Assembly: GCA_934525675.1 (NCBI GenBank)
Contig: CAKSZH010000004.1
Location: 113,930-177,929 of the forward strand
DNA from: an uncultured Eubacteriales bacterium
GTDB lineage: Bacteria > Bacillota > Clostridia > Oscillospirales > CAG-272
DNA: 64,000 nt
Reading direction: 5' to 3'
Below, piece after piece: positions 8,526-16,755 of this stretch (position 1 is the first letter of the stretch; each line of letters opens with the position of its first letter). Below the pieces are notes generated by a model. That model saw nothing but the letters and a program-made list of their open reading frames with translations. It was not told the DNA's origin and made no database searches. Position numbers and translations under genes: made by a program.

Positions 8526-9086
8526 TCAGCTGTTCTTTCCGACGATTGCCTTCTGCCAGTCTTCCCGGTAAATATCCGGATAGCGGAACTCCGGGTGTTT
8601 TTTCATGTATGCGCGGTTGAAGGGACGCTCCAGAAACCGCTTGAAGCGGAAGAACGCATCGGTACGGTCCTTGATGGGCGGCACGATAAGGGTGCGTGCA
8701 CCCGCACGCTTGCCGGCGAGCGCGTCGGTGAGAAGCTGATCGCCGAGTACCGCGGTTTCCTCCGGTGTGACACCGAGTTCGCGCATGGCAAGCAGCAGTT
8801 TTTTCTTCTTCGGCTTTCCGCACTCGGTAAAGAAGGGAAGCCCGATCTTCCGATTAAAACGCTCCACGCGCGGCGCGTGGTTGTTTGAGAGGATCGCCAT
8901 GCGGATCCCTGCCTTTTGCATATCTGAAAACCAGTCCAGGTTTTTCTCGTCCGGCTCGGGCTGCTCATAGGGCGCCAGCGTGTTGTCAATGTCGATGAGC
9001 AGGGCGCGGATGCCAATAGAGGAGAGAAACGCGGGCGTCACCTCGCGGTAGGAATAAAACATATAATCCGGGACCAGCCGTGACAC
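8526..9086 (-). CDS. yqeG: YqeG-family HAD-IIIA phosphatase
   Basis: A 186-residue haloacid-dehalogenase phosphatase. Motif I is LLIDIDNTLAPYEQP (nucleophile D and D+2), motif II is MAILSNNH, the lysine region is CGKPKKKKLLLAMRELG, and motif III is AVLGDQLLTDA. This is the YqeG family of Firmicutes, related to mitochondrial PTPMT-type GEP4 phosphatases. The start is the GTG at 9084-9086: a perfect AAAGGAGG stands 7 bases before it, whereas the upstream ATG at 9143 has none. It is the first gene of the minus-strand operon and has its own promoter at 9147-9176. Confidence 0.88.
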   Translation of the reverse strand: MSRLVPDYMFYSYREVTPAFLSSIGIRALLIDIDNTLAPYEQPEPDEKNLDWFSDMQKAGIRMAILSNNHAPRVERFNRKIGLPFFTECGKPKKKKLLLAMRELGVTPEETAVLGDQLLTDALAGKRAGARTLIVPPIKDRTDAFFRFKRFLERPFNRAYMKKHPEFRYPDIYREDWQKAIVGKNS

Positions 9087-9146
9087 GCGCACACCTCCTT
9101 TATGTCTTTTCTGCCGAAAAGGCAGATTTGCATACGAATACATCTA

Positions 9147-9176
9147 ATCATATCACAAAAGGGGCGGCAATATCAA
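9147..9176 (-). promoter_or_regulatory. Promoter of the yqeG operon
   Basis: On the minus strand: TTGATA, 18 bases, TATGAT. It lies about 60 bases before the GTG start of yqeG and drives transcription away from the tRNA cluster. Confidence 0.6.
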
Positions 9177-9233
9177 GTATTTTGTGTGAAAAAGCCAAAT
9201 TTGCGTTCTCCGAAAAAAATATTCGGAATTCTC

Positions 9234-9262
9234 TTGACAAAAATCTTTGGGTATGCTATGAT
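9234..9262 (+). promoter_or_regulatory. tRNA cluster promoter
   Basis: Consensus TTGACA at 9234-9239, 17 bases, TATGAT at 9257-9262. Transcription would start about 20 bases before tRNA-Gly. Confidence 0.85.
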
Positions 9263-9288
9263 AGTAAAGCGGTTTTCAAGACGCATAT

Positions 9289-9362
<74 letters not shown>

Positions 9363-9366
9363 ATAC

Positions 9367-9443
<77 letters not shown>

Positions 9444-9458
9444 CTGTTTTCTTTATAT

Positions 9459-9536
9459 GGTGGGATTAGCGCAGTTGGTTAGCGCGCCAGGTTGTGGCCC
9501 TGGAGGTCATGGGTTCAATTCCCATATCTCACCCCA
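9459..9536 (+). tRNA. tRNA-His (anticodon GTG)
   Basis: The anticodon stem CCAGG/CCTGG encloses TTGTGGC with anticodon GTG. Acceptor GTGGGAT pairs with ATCTCAC (one G-U pair). The extra 5' G at 9459 can pair with the discriminator C, the identity mark of tRNA-His. CCA is encoded. Confidence 0.95.
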
Positions 9537-9540
9537 GTCA

Positions 9541-9572
9541 AAAATCCGAGGTAAAAACCTCGGATTTTTGTG
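9541..9572 (+). terminator. Terminator of the tRNA cluster
   Basis: A 13-bp stem AAAAATCCGAGGT/ACCTCGGATTTTT with an AAAA loop, starting five bases after the CCA of tRNA-His. Confidence 0.9.
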
Positions 9573-9786
9573 TTGCGTGCACAATTTGAGTACCGCGTTT
9601 ATGTATAATCTGAACAATTCCGCCGGTGAATTTCACTCGAAAAAGAAGGCTTTCAAATTTTTGTTCCTGATTTTGTTCCCGATTGAACCCACGAGTGAAC
9701 CCTCATTTTGCGCCGTTTTTTGCCTCTGTTTTGGCACCCGATTCCGGGGAGAAACCGGCAGCGCTCCCGGTCGCTTTGCGGGGGAA

Positions 9787-10773
9787 TCACCCCTGTGCCC
9801 GTCGGACGTCCGCAAGGTGCTTGCGGAACCCCTCGACTACCGGGGCGGGGGAGAGGATCCGCATTTTGCCGCCGAAGCCGAACACCCACGAATAGAACTG
9901 CGAGCTGACCATCACGCGCTGATGAATTTCAAAGGAATTCTGCTTTTTGATGATCGTCAGATCTTCGCCGAAACGGTCGATCACCACGCCGATGAGACTG
10001 TTGTCGCAGTCAAGCGTTACGATCTCCTGCCTTCCGCCGAACATTCCGAACACCTCGCGGGAGTAGAGCGCCATGTCGAAATCGTCGAACAGCTCCTTCC
10101 CCTCGCGCGGGGTATCCGTCACGGTGATCCGCAGCATTTTGTCCACCCGGTAGTGGTGGATCATTTTTTTCATGTGGTCATAGGCGACGAGGTAATAATT
10201 CTCATTGTCCCATGTGAGTGCAAAGGGACTGACCGTGTACAGCGCTCCGCCGTGCCGGAGAATCTTTTCCTTGTCCGTGTTCCATTCAAAGTACTGAAAG
10301 GTGACCGCGCGGTTGGAGGAAATGGCGCGGTGGAGGTTGTCTACATTATAATACACCTGTTCGTTGTCGGTCTTGACCCGCCCCGTGACAAACACCTGCC
10401 GGTCAAGCTGACGCGCCTCGTAAGTACTGGTGAATGACGCAATTTTTGCGATCAGCTCGGTACTTTTTTTCTTTGTGATGAATTTGGAGGACTGTACCGC
10501 GTCCACGAGCAACTTAAGCTCGGGGAGCTGGAAGGTACGCTCCGCGATGTAGTACCCGCCGTCCTTGCCGCCGCGCCGCTCCACGGGGATTCCGAAGGTG
10601 CGGAGCGCCTCCATGTCGTCGTACAGGCTCTTGCGCTCCGCGCTGATCCCGAGCGAGGCGAGCGACTCCTGAATTTCGGCAAGCGTCAGAACGTGCGCGT
10701 CGTCGGTACGTTCCTCCAGCATCCGCATGAGGTAGAGGATCTTCAGCTTCTGGTTGGTGGATTTCGGCATCAT
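9787..10773 (-). CDS. WYL-domain transcriptional regulator
   Basis: A 328-residue regulator with an N-terminal winged helix (residues about 5-85, LKILYLMRMLEERTDD...LTLAEIQESL...SAERKSLYDDMEALRTFGIPVE) followed by a WYL domain (about 140-210, with SPFALTWDNENYYLVAYD and HHYRVDKM) and a C-terminal extension. Such proteins sense small ligands or nucleic acid through the WYL domain and regulate nearby or distant genes. Two adjacent ATG codons can serve as start; GGAAAGGAG lies 6-9 bases upstream. It is transcribed away from a small membrane-protein gene, its most likely local target. No nuclease or phage-defence gene is next to it, so a defence role is not indicated. Confidence 0.88.
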   Translation of the reverse strand: MMPKSTNQKLKILYLMRMLEERTDDAHVLTLAEIQESLASLGISAERKSLYDDMEALRTFGIPVERRGGKDGGYYIAERTFQLPELKLLVDAVQSSKFITKKKSTELIAKIASFTSTYEARQLDRQVFVTGRVKTDNEQVYYNVDNLHRAISSNRAVTFQYFEWNTDKEKILRHGGALYTVSPFALTWDNENYYLVAYDHMKKMIHHYRVDKMLRITVTDTPREGKELFDDFDMALYSREVFGMFGGRQEIVTLDCDNSLIGVVIDRFGEDLTIIKKQNSFEIHQRVMVSSQFYSWVFGFGGKMRILSPAPVVEGFRKHLADVRRAQG

Positions 10774-10798
10774 TCGTCACTCCTTTCCGTTCCTCTTC

Positions 10799-10827
10799 AT
10801 TTTAACACACTTTTTTCCGAAAGTAAA
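10799..10827 (-). promoter_or_regulatory. Promoter of the WYL regulator
   Basis: On the minus strand: TTTACT, 17 bases, TAAAAT, about 25 bases before the start codons. Confidence 0.5.
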
Positions 10828-10914
10828 GAGAATTGACCGTTTTATCGGACATATCTCCGGGTATACTGTATCCGTAACCAAAAGAAAAGAACGGAAAGAA
10901 AAGGAGTAAGCGGT

Positions 10915-11127
10915 ATGGTAAACAAAAAAGCGGTACGGAGGAAAAATAAGAAGATTTTGCTGATTGCACTGTCGGTACTCGGACTGGCGGTTGCGGCAAA
11001 CCTGGTCGCCGTCGGGTACGGAGTGTCTTTCGGTGCGGGGCTTTTGCTCGTCATCACGGTCGGACTGCTGACGCTCTGCGTAATCGGCGGGGTGCGCCGG
11101 AAGGAGGTGGCATACAATGAGAAATGA
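10915..11127 (+). CDS. Small two-pass membrane protein
   Basis: A 70-residue protein with a basic N-terminus (MVNKKAVRRKNKK), two hydrophobic segments (ILLIALSVLGLAVAANLVAVGY and FGAGLLLVITVGLLTLCVIGGV) and a charged tail (RRKEVAYNEK), so both ends should face the cytoplasm. AAAGGAG lies 8 bases upstream of the ATG. It overlaps the next gene by 11 bases, which implies coupled translation. I recognise no family. It is divergent from the WYL regulator. Confidence 0.7.
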   Translation: MVNKKAVRRKNKKILLIALSVLGLAVAANLVAVGYGVSFGAGLLLVITVGLLTLCVIGGVRRKEVAYNEK

Positions 11128-11470
11128 TCTCATCTACATATGCTCCCCCTATTCCGGGAACACCGAAGCCAACACGCTCCGCGCAAGAGAATACTGCCGT
11201 GCGGCGATGGAGGAGGGCTTTTTGCCCGTTGCTCCGCACCTGTATTTTCCGCAGTTTCTGGACGACGGGCTTCCCGAAGAGCGGGAAACGGGTCTTCGTA
11301 TCTGCGAGCGTCTGCTTTGCCGTTGCCGGGAGGTCTGGGTGTTCGGCGGGCGGATTTCGGCGGGGATGAAGCGGGAGATGGCGTGTGCCGAGGCAAACGG
11401 CATTCCTGTCCGCTATTTCAACGATGTGAGCAGCGTCCACCCGCGCCTGGACGGGTGCCGGGCAATCTGA
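11117..11470 (+). CDS. DUF4406-like, nucleoside deoxyribosyltransferase-fold protein
   Basis: A 117-residue protein beginning IYICSPYSGNTEANTLRAREYCRAAMEEGFLPVAPHLYFPQFLDDG, the layout of the small DUF4406/DUF7768 group related to nucleoside 2-deoxyribosyltransferases. The C-terminal part has EVWVFGGRISAGMKREMACAEANGIPVRYF, which matches the family's second half (x-V-x-G-x-x-S-x-G-M-x-x-E). Relatives are common in phages and mobile elements and occur singly in Firmicute chromosomes; I see no phage genes here. An AAGGAGG lies within the end of the preceding gene. Catalytic activity is not established for this group. Confidence 0.75.
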   Translation: MRNDLIYICSPYSGNTEANTLRAREYCRAAMEEGFLPVAPHLYFPQFLDDGLPEERETGLRICERLLCRCREVWVFGGRISAGMKREMACAEANGIPVRYFNDVSSVHPRLDGCRAI

Positions 11471-11546
11471 GCCTTTATCCGGGGAGGCGGCAAAAAGGGA
11501 CTGAAATCGGTCCCTTTTTCTTTTTTGAAAATATTTCAAATACCTC

Positions 11547-11575
11547 TTGACACACAATACTATGCGTAATATAAT
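11547..11575 (+). promoter_or_regulatory. Promoter of the padR operon, with an operator-like palindrome
   Basis: Perfect TTGACA at 11547-11552, 17 bases, perfect TATAAT at 11570-11575. The -10 lies inside a 13-base perfect inverted repeat, TAATATAATATTA, flanked on both sides by TATGCGT. PadR proteins commonly bind such a site to repress their own operon; that this one does is inference. Confidence 0.75.
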
Positions 11576-11598
11576 ATTATGCGTCAGGGGGTGACCTC

Positions 11599-11931
11599 AT
11601 GGATGTACAACTCAAGCGCGGCATTCTGGATGTCTGTGTGCTCGCGGCGCTTCTGCAGGGAGAGTCCTACGGATACCAGATCGTTCAGGACCTTGCAGGG
11701 CACGGGATTGAGATCTCGGAATCCACGCTGTATCCGATCCTTCGTCGGCTGGAGTCGGCGGGATGCCTCTCGGAGGACAGCCGCGCGCACAACGGCAGGC
11801 TCCGCAAGTATTACCGGATGACGGACGCCGGCAGGGAAAGAATCAACGGCTTCCTCGAAGAATGGAAAACGGTCATGAATGTCTATACTTTTATTGAAAC
11901 GGAGATGGGAAGCCATGAAGCAGATGAATAA
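11599..11931 (+). CDS. PadR-family transcriptional regulator
   Basis: A 110-residue winged-helix regulator. The family hallmarks are LKRGILDVCVLAALLQGESYGYQIVQDL at the N-terminus, ISESTLYPILRRLESAGCLS as recognition helix and wing, and RKYYRMTDAGRE. It is followed, with a 17-base overlap, by a DUF1700 membrane protein and then a DUF4097 protein. This three-gene order is common in Firmicutes, where the regulator represses the membrane genes and responds to envelope stress or a small molecule. The promoter overlaps an inverted repeat, fitting autoregulation. Start ATG at 11599 has GGGGGTGA upstream. Confidence 0.92.
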   Translation: MDVQLKRGILDVCVLAALLQGESYGYQIVQDLAGHGIEISESTLYPILRRLESAGCLSEDSRAHNGRLRKYYRMTDAGRERINGFLEEWKTVMNVYTFIETEMGSHEADE

Positions 11932-12538
11932 GCGGGAGTTTTCGGACGCGCTCCGACGTGAGCTGAACGGGTACCCGACAGAAGAAGTCGAGCGGTCGGT
12001 TTCGTTTTATGAGGAAATGATCGATGACCGCGTGGAAAACGGAATGACGGAGGAAGCGGCGGTCGTGTCGCTCGGCTCCGTGGAAGAGATTGCAAAGAAA
12101 ATCCGGGAGGAGATGCCGATCACGGCGATCGTCCGGAGCCGGGTGCAGAATACCTATGAAAAGCAGAAGAAAAAGACAGGCGGATCGGCGCTTCCGTGGA
12201 TCCTCCTTGCCGTGGTGCTCAGCCCGGTCTGGATCCCGCTTGCGATTACTGTGCTTGCTGTCTGGTTTGCGATTCTCGTTGCGGCGGTTGCTATTGTTGT
12301 TGCCGTATTCTGTACCGTGGTCGGATTACTGTTTGCCGCGGGGGCTTGCCTTGTCGCTCTCATCATGGCGGCGGGGACGGTCGGTCCCGGCGGGACCCTG
12401 TTCGGGGTAGGCTCGGTGCTGGTCTGCATCGGTTTGTCCATTCTTTTGTTCTGGGCGGCGATCGGAATCGGGAAAGCCCTGTATACAGGCATCCGCGCCC
12501 TGTTCCGTGCCATCAAGCGCGGGCTGTCGCGCAAATGA
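11915..12538 (+). CDS. DUF1700 membrane protein
   Basis: A 207-residue membrane protein. The N-terminal 80 residues (NKREFSDALRRELNGYPTEEVERSVSFYEEMIDDRVENGMTEEAAVVSLGSVEEIAKKI) form the helical cytoplasmic domain typical of DUF1700, in which FYEEMIDDR and the E-E-A-V-x-x-L-G motif are conserved. Several hydrophobic segments follow, rich in A, V and G, and a basic tail ends the protein. The start used here is the ATG at 11915, inside the end of padR; an ATG at 11924 is also possible. It probably transmits a membrane signal together with the PadR regulator; the mechanism is unknown. Confidence 0.85.
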   Translation: MKQMNKREFSDALRRELNGYPTEEVERSVSFYEEMIDDRVENGMTEEAAVVSLGSVEEIAKKIREEMPITAIVRSRVQNTYEKQKKKTGGSALPWILLAVVLSPVWIPLAITVLAVWFAILVAAVAIVVAVFCTVVGLLFAAGACLVALIMAAGTVGPGGTLFGVGSVLVCIGLSILLFWAAIGIGKALYTGIRALFRAIKRGLSRK

Positions 12539-12583
12539 CGGGGAAATGCGGTTCTATGATATGACAGAAAGGGAGAAAATACT

Positions 12584-13654
12584 ATGAAAAAAGCATTGTG
12601 TATCTGTCTCATCATTGCGGCAGTTCTGCTGGTCGCGGGTGGGGTGTGTATGACGGTCGGATTCTTCCGGAACGGCGGATTTCCGTCGCTGTCCGGAAAA
12701 GAGTTTGAGGAGAAAACATTGACCTTCCCCAAAGAAACCAAAGAGATCCGGACAGATCTCGGGGTTCAGGACATCCTTGTCCGGCCGGGCGAGGACGATG
12801 AGATCCGCGTCCGTTGGTTCGAGGCAGAGAACGAACCGCTGCACGTTGCCTCCTCGGACGGGGTCGTGTCGGTCACCAATCCGGAAAAGAACGGGTTTCA
12901 TTTCTTTTGGGATTGGTTCTGGTATAAGGAAAAGAAACTGCTTGTGACCATTGAGCTTCCGGCAGAGTTTGCGGGTAGCCTGACGCTTGTTACCGATATC
13001 GGCAACATTGAAGTGCTGGCTGTGCAGGTTCCCGGCGGGGGACTGACGGTCCGGGTATCGACCGGCTCGGTAAAGATCGCGGATTGTGCATTTGCGTCGG
13101 CGGAAATCCGGGCGACGACCGGCGGAACGGAACTGGAAAACGTGACCGTCGGCGCGAGGGAGGGAACGACCGGTTCTCTCCGGATTGCGGCGGAGACCGG
13201 GGTGATCTTATGCCGGAACGTCGCGGCAAAAGACACGGAACTTTCCGCGTCCACCGGCAAAACGGAAACGGAGAACCTCAGCTGTACCGCGTTTTCCTCC
13301 GTGACCTCGACCGGAGAACAGTCGCATACCCGCCTTACGGCGTCGGGAGACGCGGAGATCCGGGTAACGACCGGAGTCGTGGAGACGGACACCCTGACCG
13401 CCGGCGGCGCGCTCCGCGTCACCTCCACGACGGGGTCGCAGTCGCTTCATGGCATCCGCGCGGGCGTGTCGATCTGGCTGGAGGCAACGACCGGCAGCAT
13501 CCGCGGCTCGCTCCGCGGAACGGAAAATTACTATGCAAAAGACTGTTCCTCCGGGACCGGCAATGTGCGTCTGCCGCAGTTTGCAGCAGGGGGAACGGTT
13601 CCCCTGACCGCCCGTACCACAACCGGCAGCATCCGGCTGGATGCCGCAGACTGA
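12584..13654 (+). CDS. DUF4097-type beta-helix envelope protein
   Basis: A 356-residue protein with an N-terminal membrane anchor or signal (residues 4-30, ALCICLIIAAVLLVAGGVCMTVGFF) and a long extracytoplasmic part made of short repeats ending in STG or TTG (RVSTGSVKIAD, RATTGGTELENV, SASTGKTETENL, TSTGEQSH, VTTGVVETDTL, TSTTGSQSL, ATTGSIRGSL, TTTGSIRLD). This is the pattern of DUF4097 beta-strand repeat proteins, which fold as a right-handed beta helix. It closes the padR operon, 45 bases after the DUF1700 gene, with AAAGGGAG upstream of the start. The family's function is not established; an envelope-associated role is inferred from the anchor and context. Confidence 0.85.
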   Translation: MKKALCICLIIAAVLLVAGGVCMTVGFFRNGGFPSLSGKEFEEKTLTFPKETKEIRTDLGVQDILVRPGEDDEIRVRWFEAENEPLHVASSDGVVSVTNPEKNGFHFFWDWFWYKEKKLLVTIELPAEFAGSLTLVTDIGNIEVLAVQVPGGGLTVRVSTGSVKIADCAFASAEIRATTGGTELENVTVGAREGTTGSLRIAAETGVILCRNVAAKDTELSASTGKTETENLSCTAFSSVTSTGEQSHTRLTASGDAEIRVTTGVVETDTLTAGGALRVTSTTGSQSLHGIRAGVSIWLEATTGSIRGSLRGTENYYAKDCSSGTGNVRLPQFAAGGTVPLTARTTTGSIRLDAAD

Positions 13655-13865
13655 CGGGAATGGAACCTCATCGCCCGTAGAACCGGAACGGTGTTACCGA
13701 TGTCCCCGCGGAGGCGAGGGATTTTGACCGTCCGCGGAAATCGGGCAGTGTGACCGGCGGCTGCACTTGCGTCCTGAGATCACGGACGACTGCCCCCGAC
13801 AATTGCCGGCGGTATTCTGCCCGAGTGCCCGAAAAAAACGGGGAACCGGGCTCCCTCAATCGAAA

Positions 13866-13893
13866 AAAGAGCCGTCCCCGCGGGCGGCTCTTT
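13866..13893. terminator. Terminator-like hairpin
   Basis: Stem AAAGAGCCG/CGGCTCTTT with a G+C-rich inner stem. The T run is longer on the minus strand, but the only gene reading into it is the plus-strand padR operon. Confidence 0.5.
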
Positions 13894-13992
13894 CCGTTCG
13901 GACCGGATCCGGGTTCCGGAGAGCCCTTTCGCGGGTGCCGCAAAAATATTTTTCAAATTTCGGAAAAAAGTCTGGGAAATTCCGCCGGGATA

Positions 13993-14001
13993 TGGTATAC
14001 T
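13993..14001 (+). promoter_or_regulatory. Extended -10 promoter of the acylation operon
   Basis: TGG followed by TATACT at 13996-14001. The -35 at the right distance (TGGGAA) is poor, so the extended -10 would carry recognition. Confidence 0.45.
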
Positions 14002-14092
14002 ATATTCAGTTGCCGGAAAACGGGGAAGTACCCCCGCCGGCGTTACACGGCGCGTGTCCGGGAAGCGGTGCGCGCGGATTTCGGAGGCGGAT

Positions 14093-15292
14093 ATGAAACG
14101 GATCATTTCGGGTATTCTGGCGATCGCCATGTGTCTTCTTTCCCTGCTTGCGTTGACCTTTTGCGCGCCAAAGGACAAGCCGCTCACGCTCGGTGCGGGA
14201 CAGATGGTCAACGGGATTCTGAAGGTCGGCGGGTACGCCTCCCCCGACTGCCTTGCCGTCAAGGGCGACGGTGTGTGGGAGCGCCAGTTTGACGCGTATT
14301 ACGGGATTTCGCCCGATCTCGTCTCGGACGGCGCACTCGCGTATGCGTCCGGGCTTTCCGCCGATGAGATCTCCTGCCTTGTCGCAAAGGACGCAAAGGA
14401 CGTGGCGACTCTGGAAAAGGCGCTCACCGATCACGTGGACCGTGAGTATCAGAATTACGTCAAATACGACGCGCACGAGGCAAGCAAACTGAAAAGCGCA
14501 AAAACGGCTACATACGGCAGGTATGTGTTTCTCATTGTCTCCGACGATGTGTCGGAGATGCTGGAAACGCTGAAAAAGCTCGTCAAGGATCCCGCGACGG
14601 TACCCGCATACACCCCTGTGACCGACACCGGATCGGACCAGCCGACTGAAACCGAAACGGCGGTAAGCGGTTACGACTACTCAAAGCCTGTTCCGGAAAA
14701 CAAAAAGGCGGAGCTTGCCGCATGGGAAGCGGGAACGCTTTTTATCGGCGACTCCCGGCTGTATGGTCTGACCTACTACCTCGGACTCGATCTCTATCGC
14801 TCCTACGCGTTTGAGAGCCTCAGCATCAACGGCATCGAAACCAAGAAGCTCGTCAAGGGGGACGGCGGCGACATCACCATCGCCGAGGCGGTGAAAAAGA
14901 ACAACGGATTTACCCGTTGCTATCTCATGTTCGGCATCAACGAGCTGAGCTGGGCGAACTCCGAGAGCTTCCGCAATTATTACCGCGCCCTGATCGACAC
15001 GGTGCGTGCGGCGAACCCCGACGCGGAGATTTACCTGATGGCGGTCTATCCCGTGGAGGAAGCCGCCGTGAAGAATTACAAGGACGTGTTCACCAACGCA
15101 AACGTCCGTGCGGTCAACAAGACGCTCCTCGATCTTGCCGAAGAAAAGCAAGTCTATTACCTTGACAGCTTTGAGGCGCTGGAGGAAAACGGCGGGCTTC
15201 CGTCAGGGTCTACCAACGACGGCATTCATGTCGGCAAGGGACTTTGCCGGCAATTCCTCAATTATATTTTGTCGCATACCGTAAAACACTGA
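14093..15292 (+). CDS. DUF4358-SGNH hydrolase fusion, exported
   Basis: A 399-residue exported protein of two domains. After a signal sequence (residues 1-25, ending LTFCAPKD, a poor match to a lipobox because F precedes C) comes a DUF4358 domain (about 30-165) with the family pattern Y-G-I-S-P-D-L-V-S-D and VSDDVSEML. An acidic T/E linker (about 175-195) leads to an SGNH hydrolase domain (about 210-395) with all blocks: GDSRLYGL (nucleophile Ser), MFGINELSW (Asn), and DGIHVGKG (Asp and His). A GGAGG lies 7 bases before the ATG at 14093. It is the first gene of an operon with an MBOAT and a DHHW protein, so it probably transfers or removes acyl groups on a cell-surface polymer. The polymer is unknown. 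Confidence 0.85.
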   Translation: MKRIISGILAIAMCLLSLLALTFCAPKDKPLTLGAGQMVNGILKVGGYASPDCLAVKGDGVWERQFDAYYGISPDLVSDGALAYASGLSADEISCLVAKDAKDVATLEKALTDHVDREYQNYVKYDAHEASKLKSAKTATYGRYVFLIVSDDVSEMLETLKKLVKDPATVPAYTPVTDTGSDQPTETETAVSGYDYSKPVPENKKAELAAWEAGTLFIGDSRLYGLTYYLGLDLYRSYAFESLSINGIETKKLVKGDGGDITIAEAVKKNNGFTRCYLMFGINELSWANSESFRNYYRALIDTVRAANPDAEIYLMAVYPVEEAAVKNYKDVFTNANVRAVNKTLLDLAEEKQVYYLDSFEALEENGGLPSGSTNDGIHVGKGLCRQFLNYILSHTVKH

Positions 15293-15321
15293 TCGGAATA
15301 CGCGAAGGGAAGTGATGTACT

Positions 15322-16740
15322 ATCGTATTCAGCAGTCTGTTGTTCCTTTGCGTATTTCTGCCTGCGGTGCTGATCCTTTATTACCTCTGTCCGAGAAAGT
15401 TCCGCAATCTATTGCTCCTTGCCGTCAGCCTTTTGTTTTACGCGTGGGGCGAGCCGGTCTATATTCTGCTCATGCTCTTCACCATCGCGGTGGACTATGC
15501 GTCGGGGCTTCTCATTGATTTATTCAAAAGACGGGAAAAGCAGGGGCTTGCCCGGGCGACCCTCATTGTGACGGTCGTCATCAATCTCGGGCTGCTCGGT
15601 TTCTTCAAGTACACGGATTTTCTGATCGGTGCCATTGATTCCCTGACAGGGCTTGGACTGGGACTGCTCCGCATCGCTCTGCCGATCGGAATTTCCTTCT
15701 ACACCTTCCAGACGCTTTCCTATACGATCGACGTCTATTGGGGCAATGTCCGTGTGCAGAAGAATCCCATTGATTTTGCCATGTTCGTGACTTTCTTCCC
15801 TCAGCTCATCGCGGGACCGATCGTCCGCTACTCTGACATTGAAAACGAGCTTTCCGGAAGAAAAGAGAACCCCGAACAGTTCGTCCACGGCGTGTTCCGC
15901 TTCCTGGTGGGGCTTGGCAAAAAAGTGATTCTTGCCGACCGCATCGGTGCGGTGTTTGAAGCAATTTCAAAGTACGACGCGGGAGAGCTTACCACTGTCA
16001 TGGCGTGGACGGGTGCGCTTGCCTTCATGTTCCAGATCTATTTTGACTTTTCCGGTTATTCGGATATGGCGATCGGCATGGGGCAGATGTTTGGCTTTAC
16101 CTTCCCCGAAAACTTCGATTACCCGTATGAAGCAACCAGCATCACGGATTTCTGGCGGCGCTGGCACATGACGCTCTCCGGCTGGTTCCGCGAATACCTG
16201 TATATCCCGCTCGGCGGTAACCGCAAAGGGAAGGCGCGGCAGATCCTCAATCTGTTCATCGTCTGGGCGCTGACGGGACTCTGGCACGGCGCTGACTGGA
16301 ATTTTCTCCTCTGGGGGCTGTATTTCTTCTTCATTCTGTTCCTTGAGAAGACCTTCCTGCTTAAATTGCTTGACAAATGCCCGAAGTTTGTCCGACATCT
16401 CTACTCTCTCTTGCTGATTCTGTTCGGCTGGGTGATTTTCTCGGTTTCCGATTTGTCCGGGATGGGTGCGTGGTTTGCCGCAATGTTCGGCTTCGGCGCG
16501 GGCTTCTCTTCGGGAATGTCGTGGTACTATCTTGTGACAAGGTTGCCACTGTTCGTCCTGCTGGCGATCGGCTCGACGCATTATCCGGCAAAATTCGCGG
16601 AATGGCTTGCGGATCGCATGAAACTGTCCGGAAATGCAAAGGTGATCGTCCGCGCTGTCTTTTCCTTCGCGCTTCTTTTCCCCTCTGTGATGCTCCTCGT
16701 GTCGGACAGTTACAGCCCGTTCCTGTATTTCCGGTTTTAA
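15322..16740 (+). CDS. MBOAT-family O-acyltransferase (AlgI-like)
   Basis: A polytopic membrane O-acyltransferase, about 472 residues, that passes acyl groups from the cytoplasm across the membrane. Conserved regions include FFPQLIAGPIVRYSDI, FWRRWHMTLSGWFREYLYIPLGGNRKG and the invariant histidine in ALTGLWHGADWNFLLWG. The start is unusual. The first standard codon is TTG at 15340, with no ribosome binding site. Upstream, in the same frame after a stop at 15313, the codons read I-V-F-S-S-L-L-F-L, matching the MVFSSLLFL start of AlgI-like proteins, which would put initiation at an ATC codon at 15322 behind AAGGGAAG. I place the start there with reservation. It lies 29 bases after the DUF4358-SGNH gene. 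Confidence 0.82.
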   Translation: MVFSSLLFLCVFLPAVLILYYLCPRKFRNLLLLAVSLLFYAWGEPVYILLMLFTIAVDYASGLLIDLFKRREKQGLARATLIVTVVINLGLLGFFKYTDFLIGAIDSLTGLGLGLLRIALPIGISFYTFQTLSYTIDVYWGNVRVQKNPIDFAMFVTFFPQLIAGPIVRYSDIENELSGRKENPEQFVHGVFRFLVGLGKKVILADRIGAVFEAISKYDAGELTTVMAWTGALAFMFQIYFDFSGYSDMAIGMGQMFGFTFPENFDYPYEATSITDFWRRWHMTLSGWFREYLYIPLGGNRKGKARQILNLFIVWALTGLWHGADWNFLLWGLYFFFILFLEKTFLLKLLDKCPKFVRHLYSLLLILFGWVIFSVSDLSGMGAWFAAMFGFGAGFSSGMSWYYLVTRLPLFVLLAIGSTHYPAKFAEWLADRMKLSGNAKVIVRAVFSFALLFPSVMLLVSDSYSPFLYFRF

Positions 16741-16755
16741 GGGGGTGACGAAGAT

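Larger units (their letters stand above)
13655..14092. other. Gene-free region between the DUF4097 gene and the acylation operon
   Basis: 438 bases with no credible gene. Open frames here lack ribosome binding sites and have arginine/proline-rich noise composition. It holds one terminator-like hairpin (13866-13893) and the extended -10 promoter of the next operon (13993-14001). Confidence 0.6.

Noticed and set aside
9787..11470. Phage-defence island around the WYL regulator and the DUF4406-like gene
   Set aside because: No nuclease, helicase, toxin or CBASS-type gene is present; neighbours are a tiny membrane protein and a PadR operon.
13668..14092. Short frames on both strands between the DUF4097 and DUF4358-SGNH genes
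   Set aside because: No ribosome binding sites, biased R/P/G composition, and they cross the hairpin and the next promoter.
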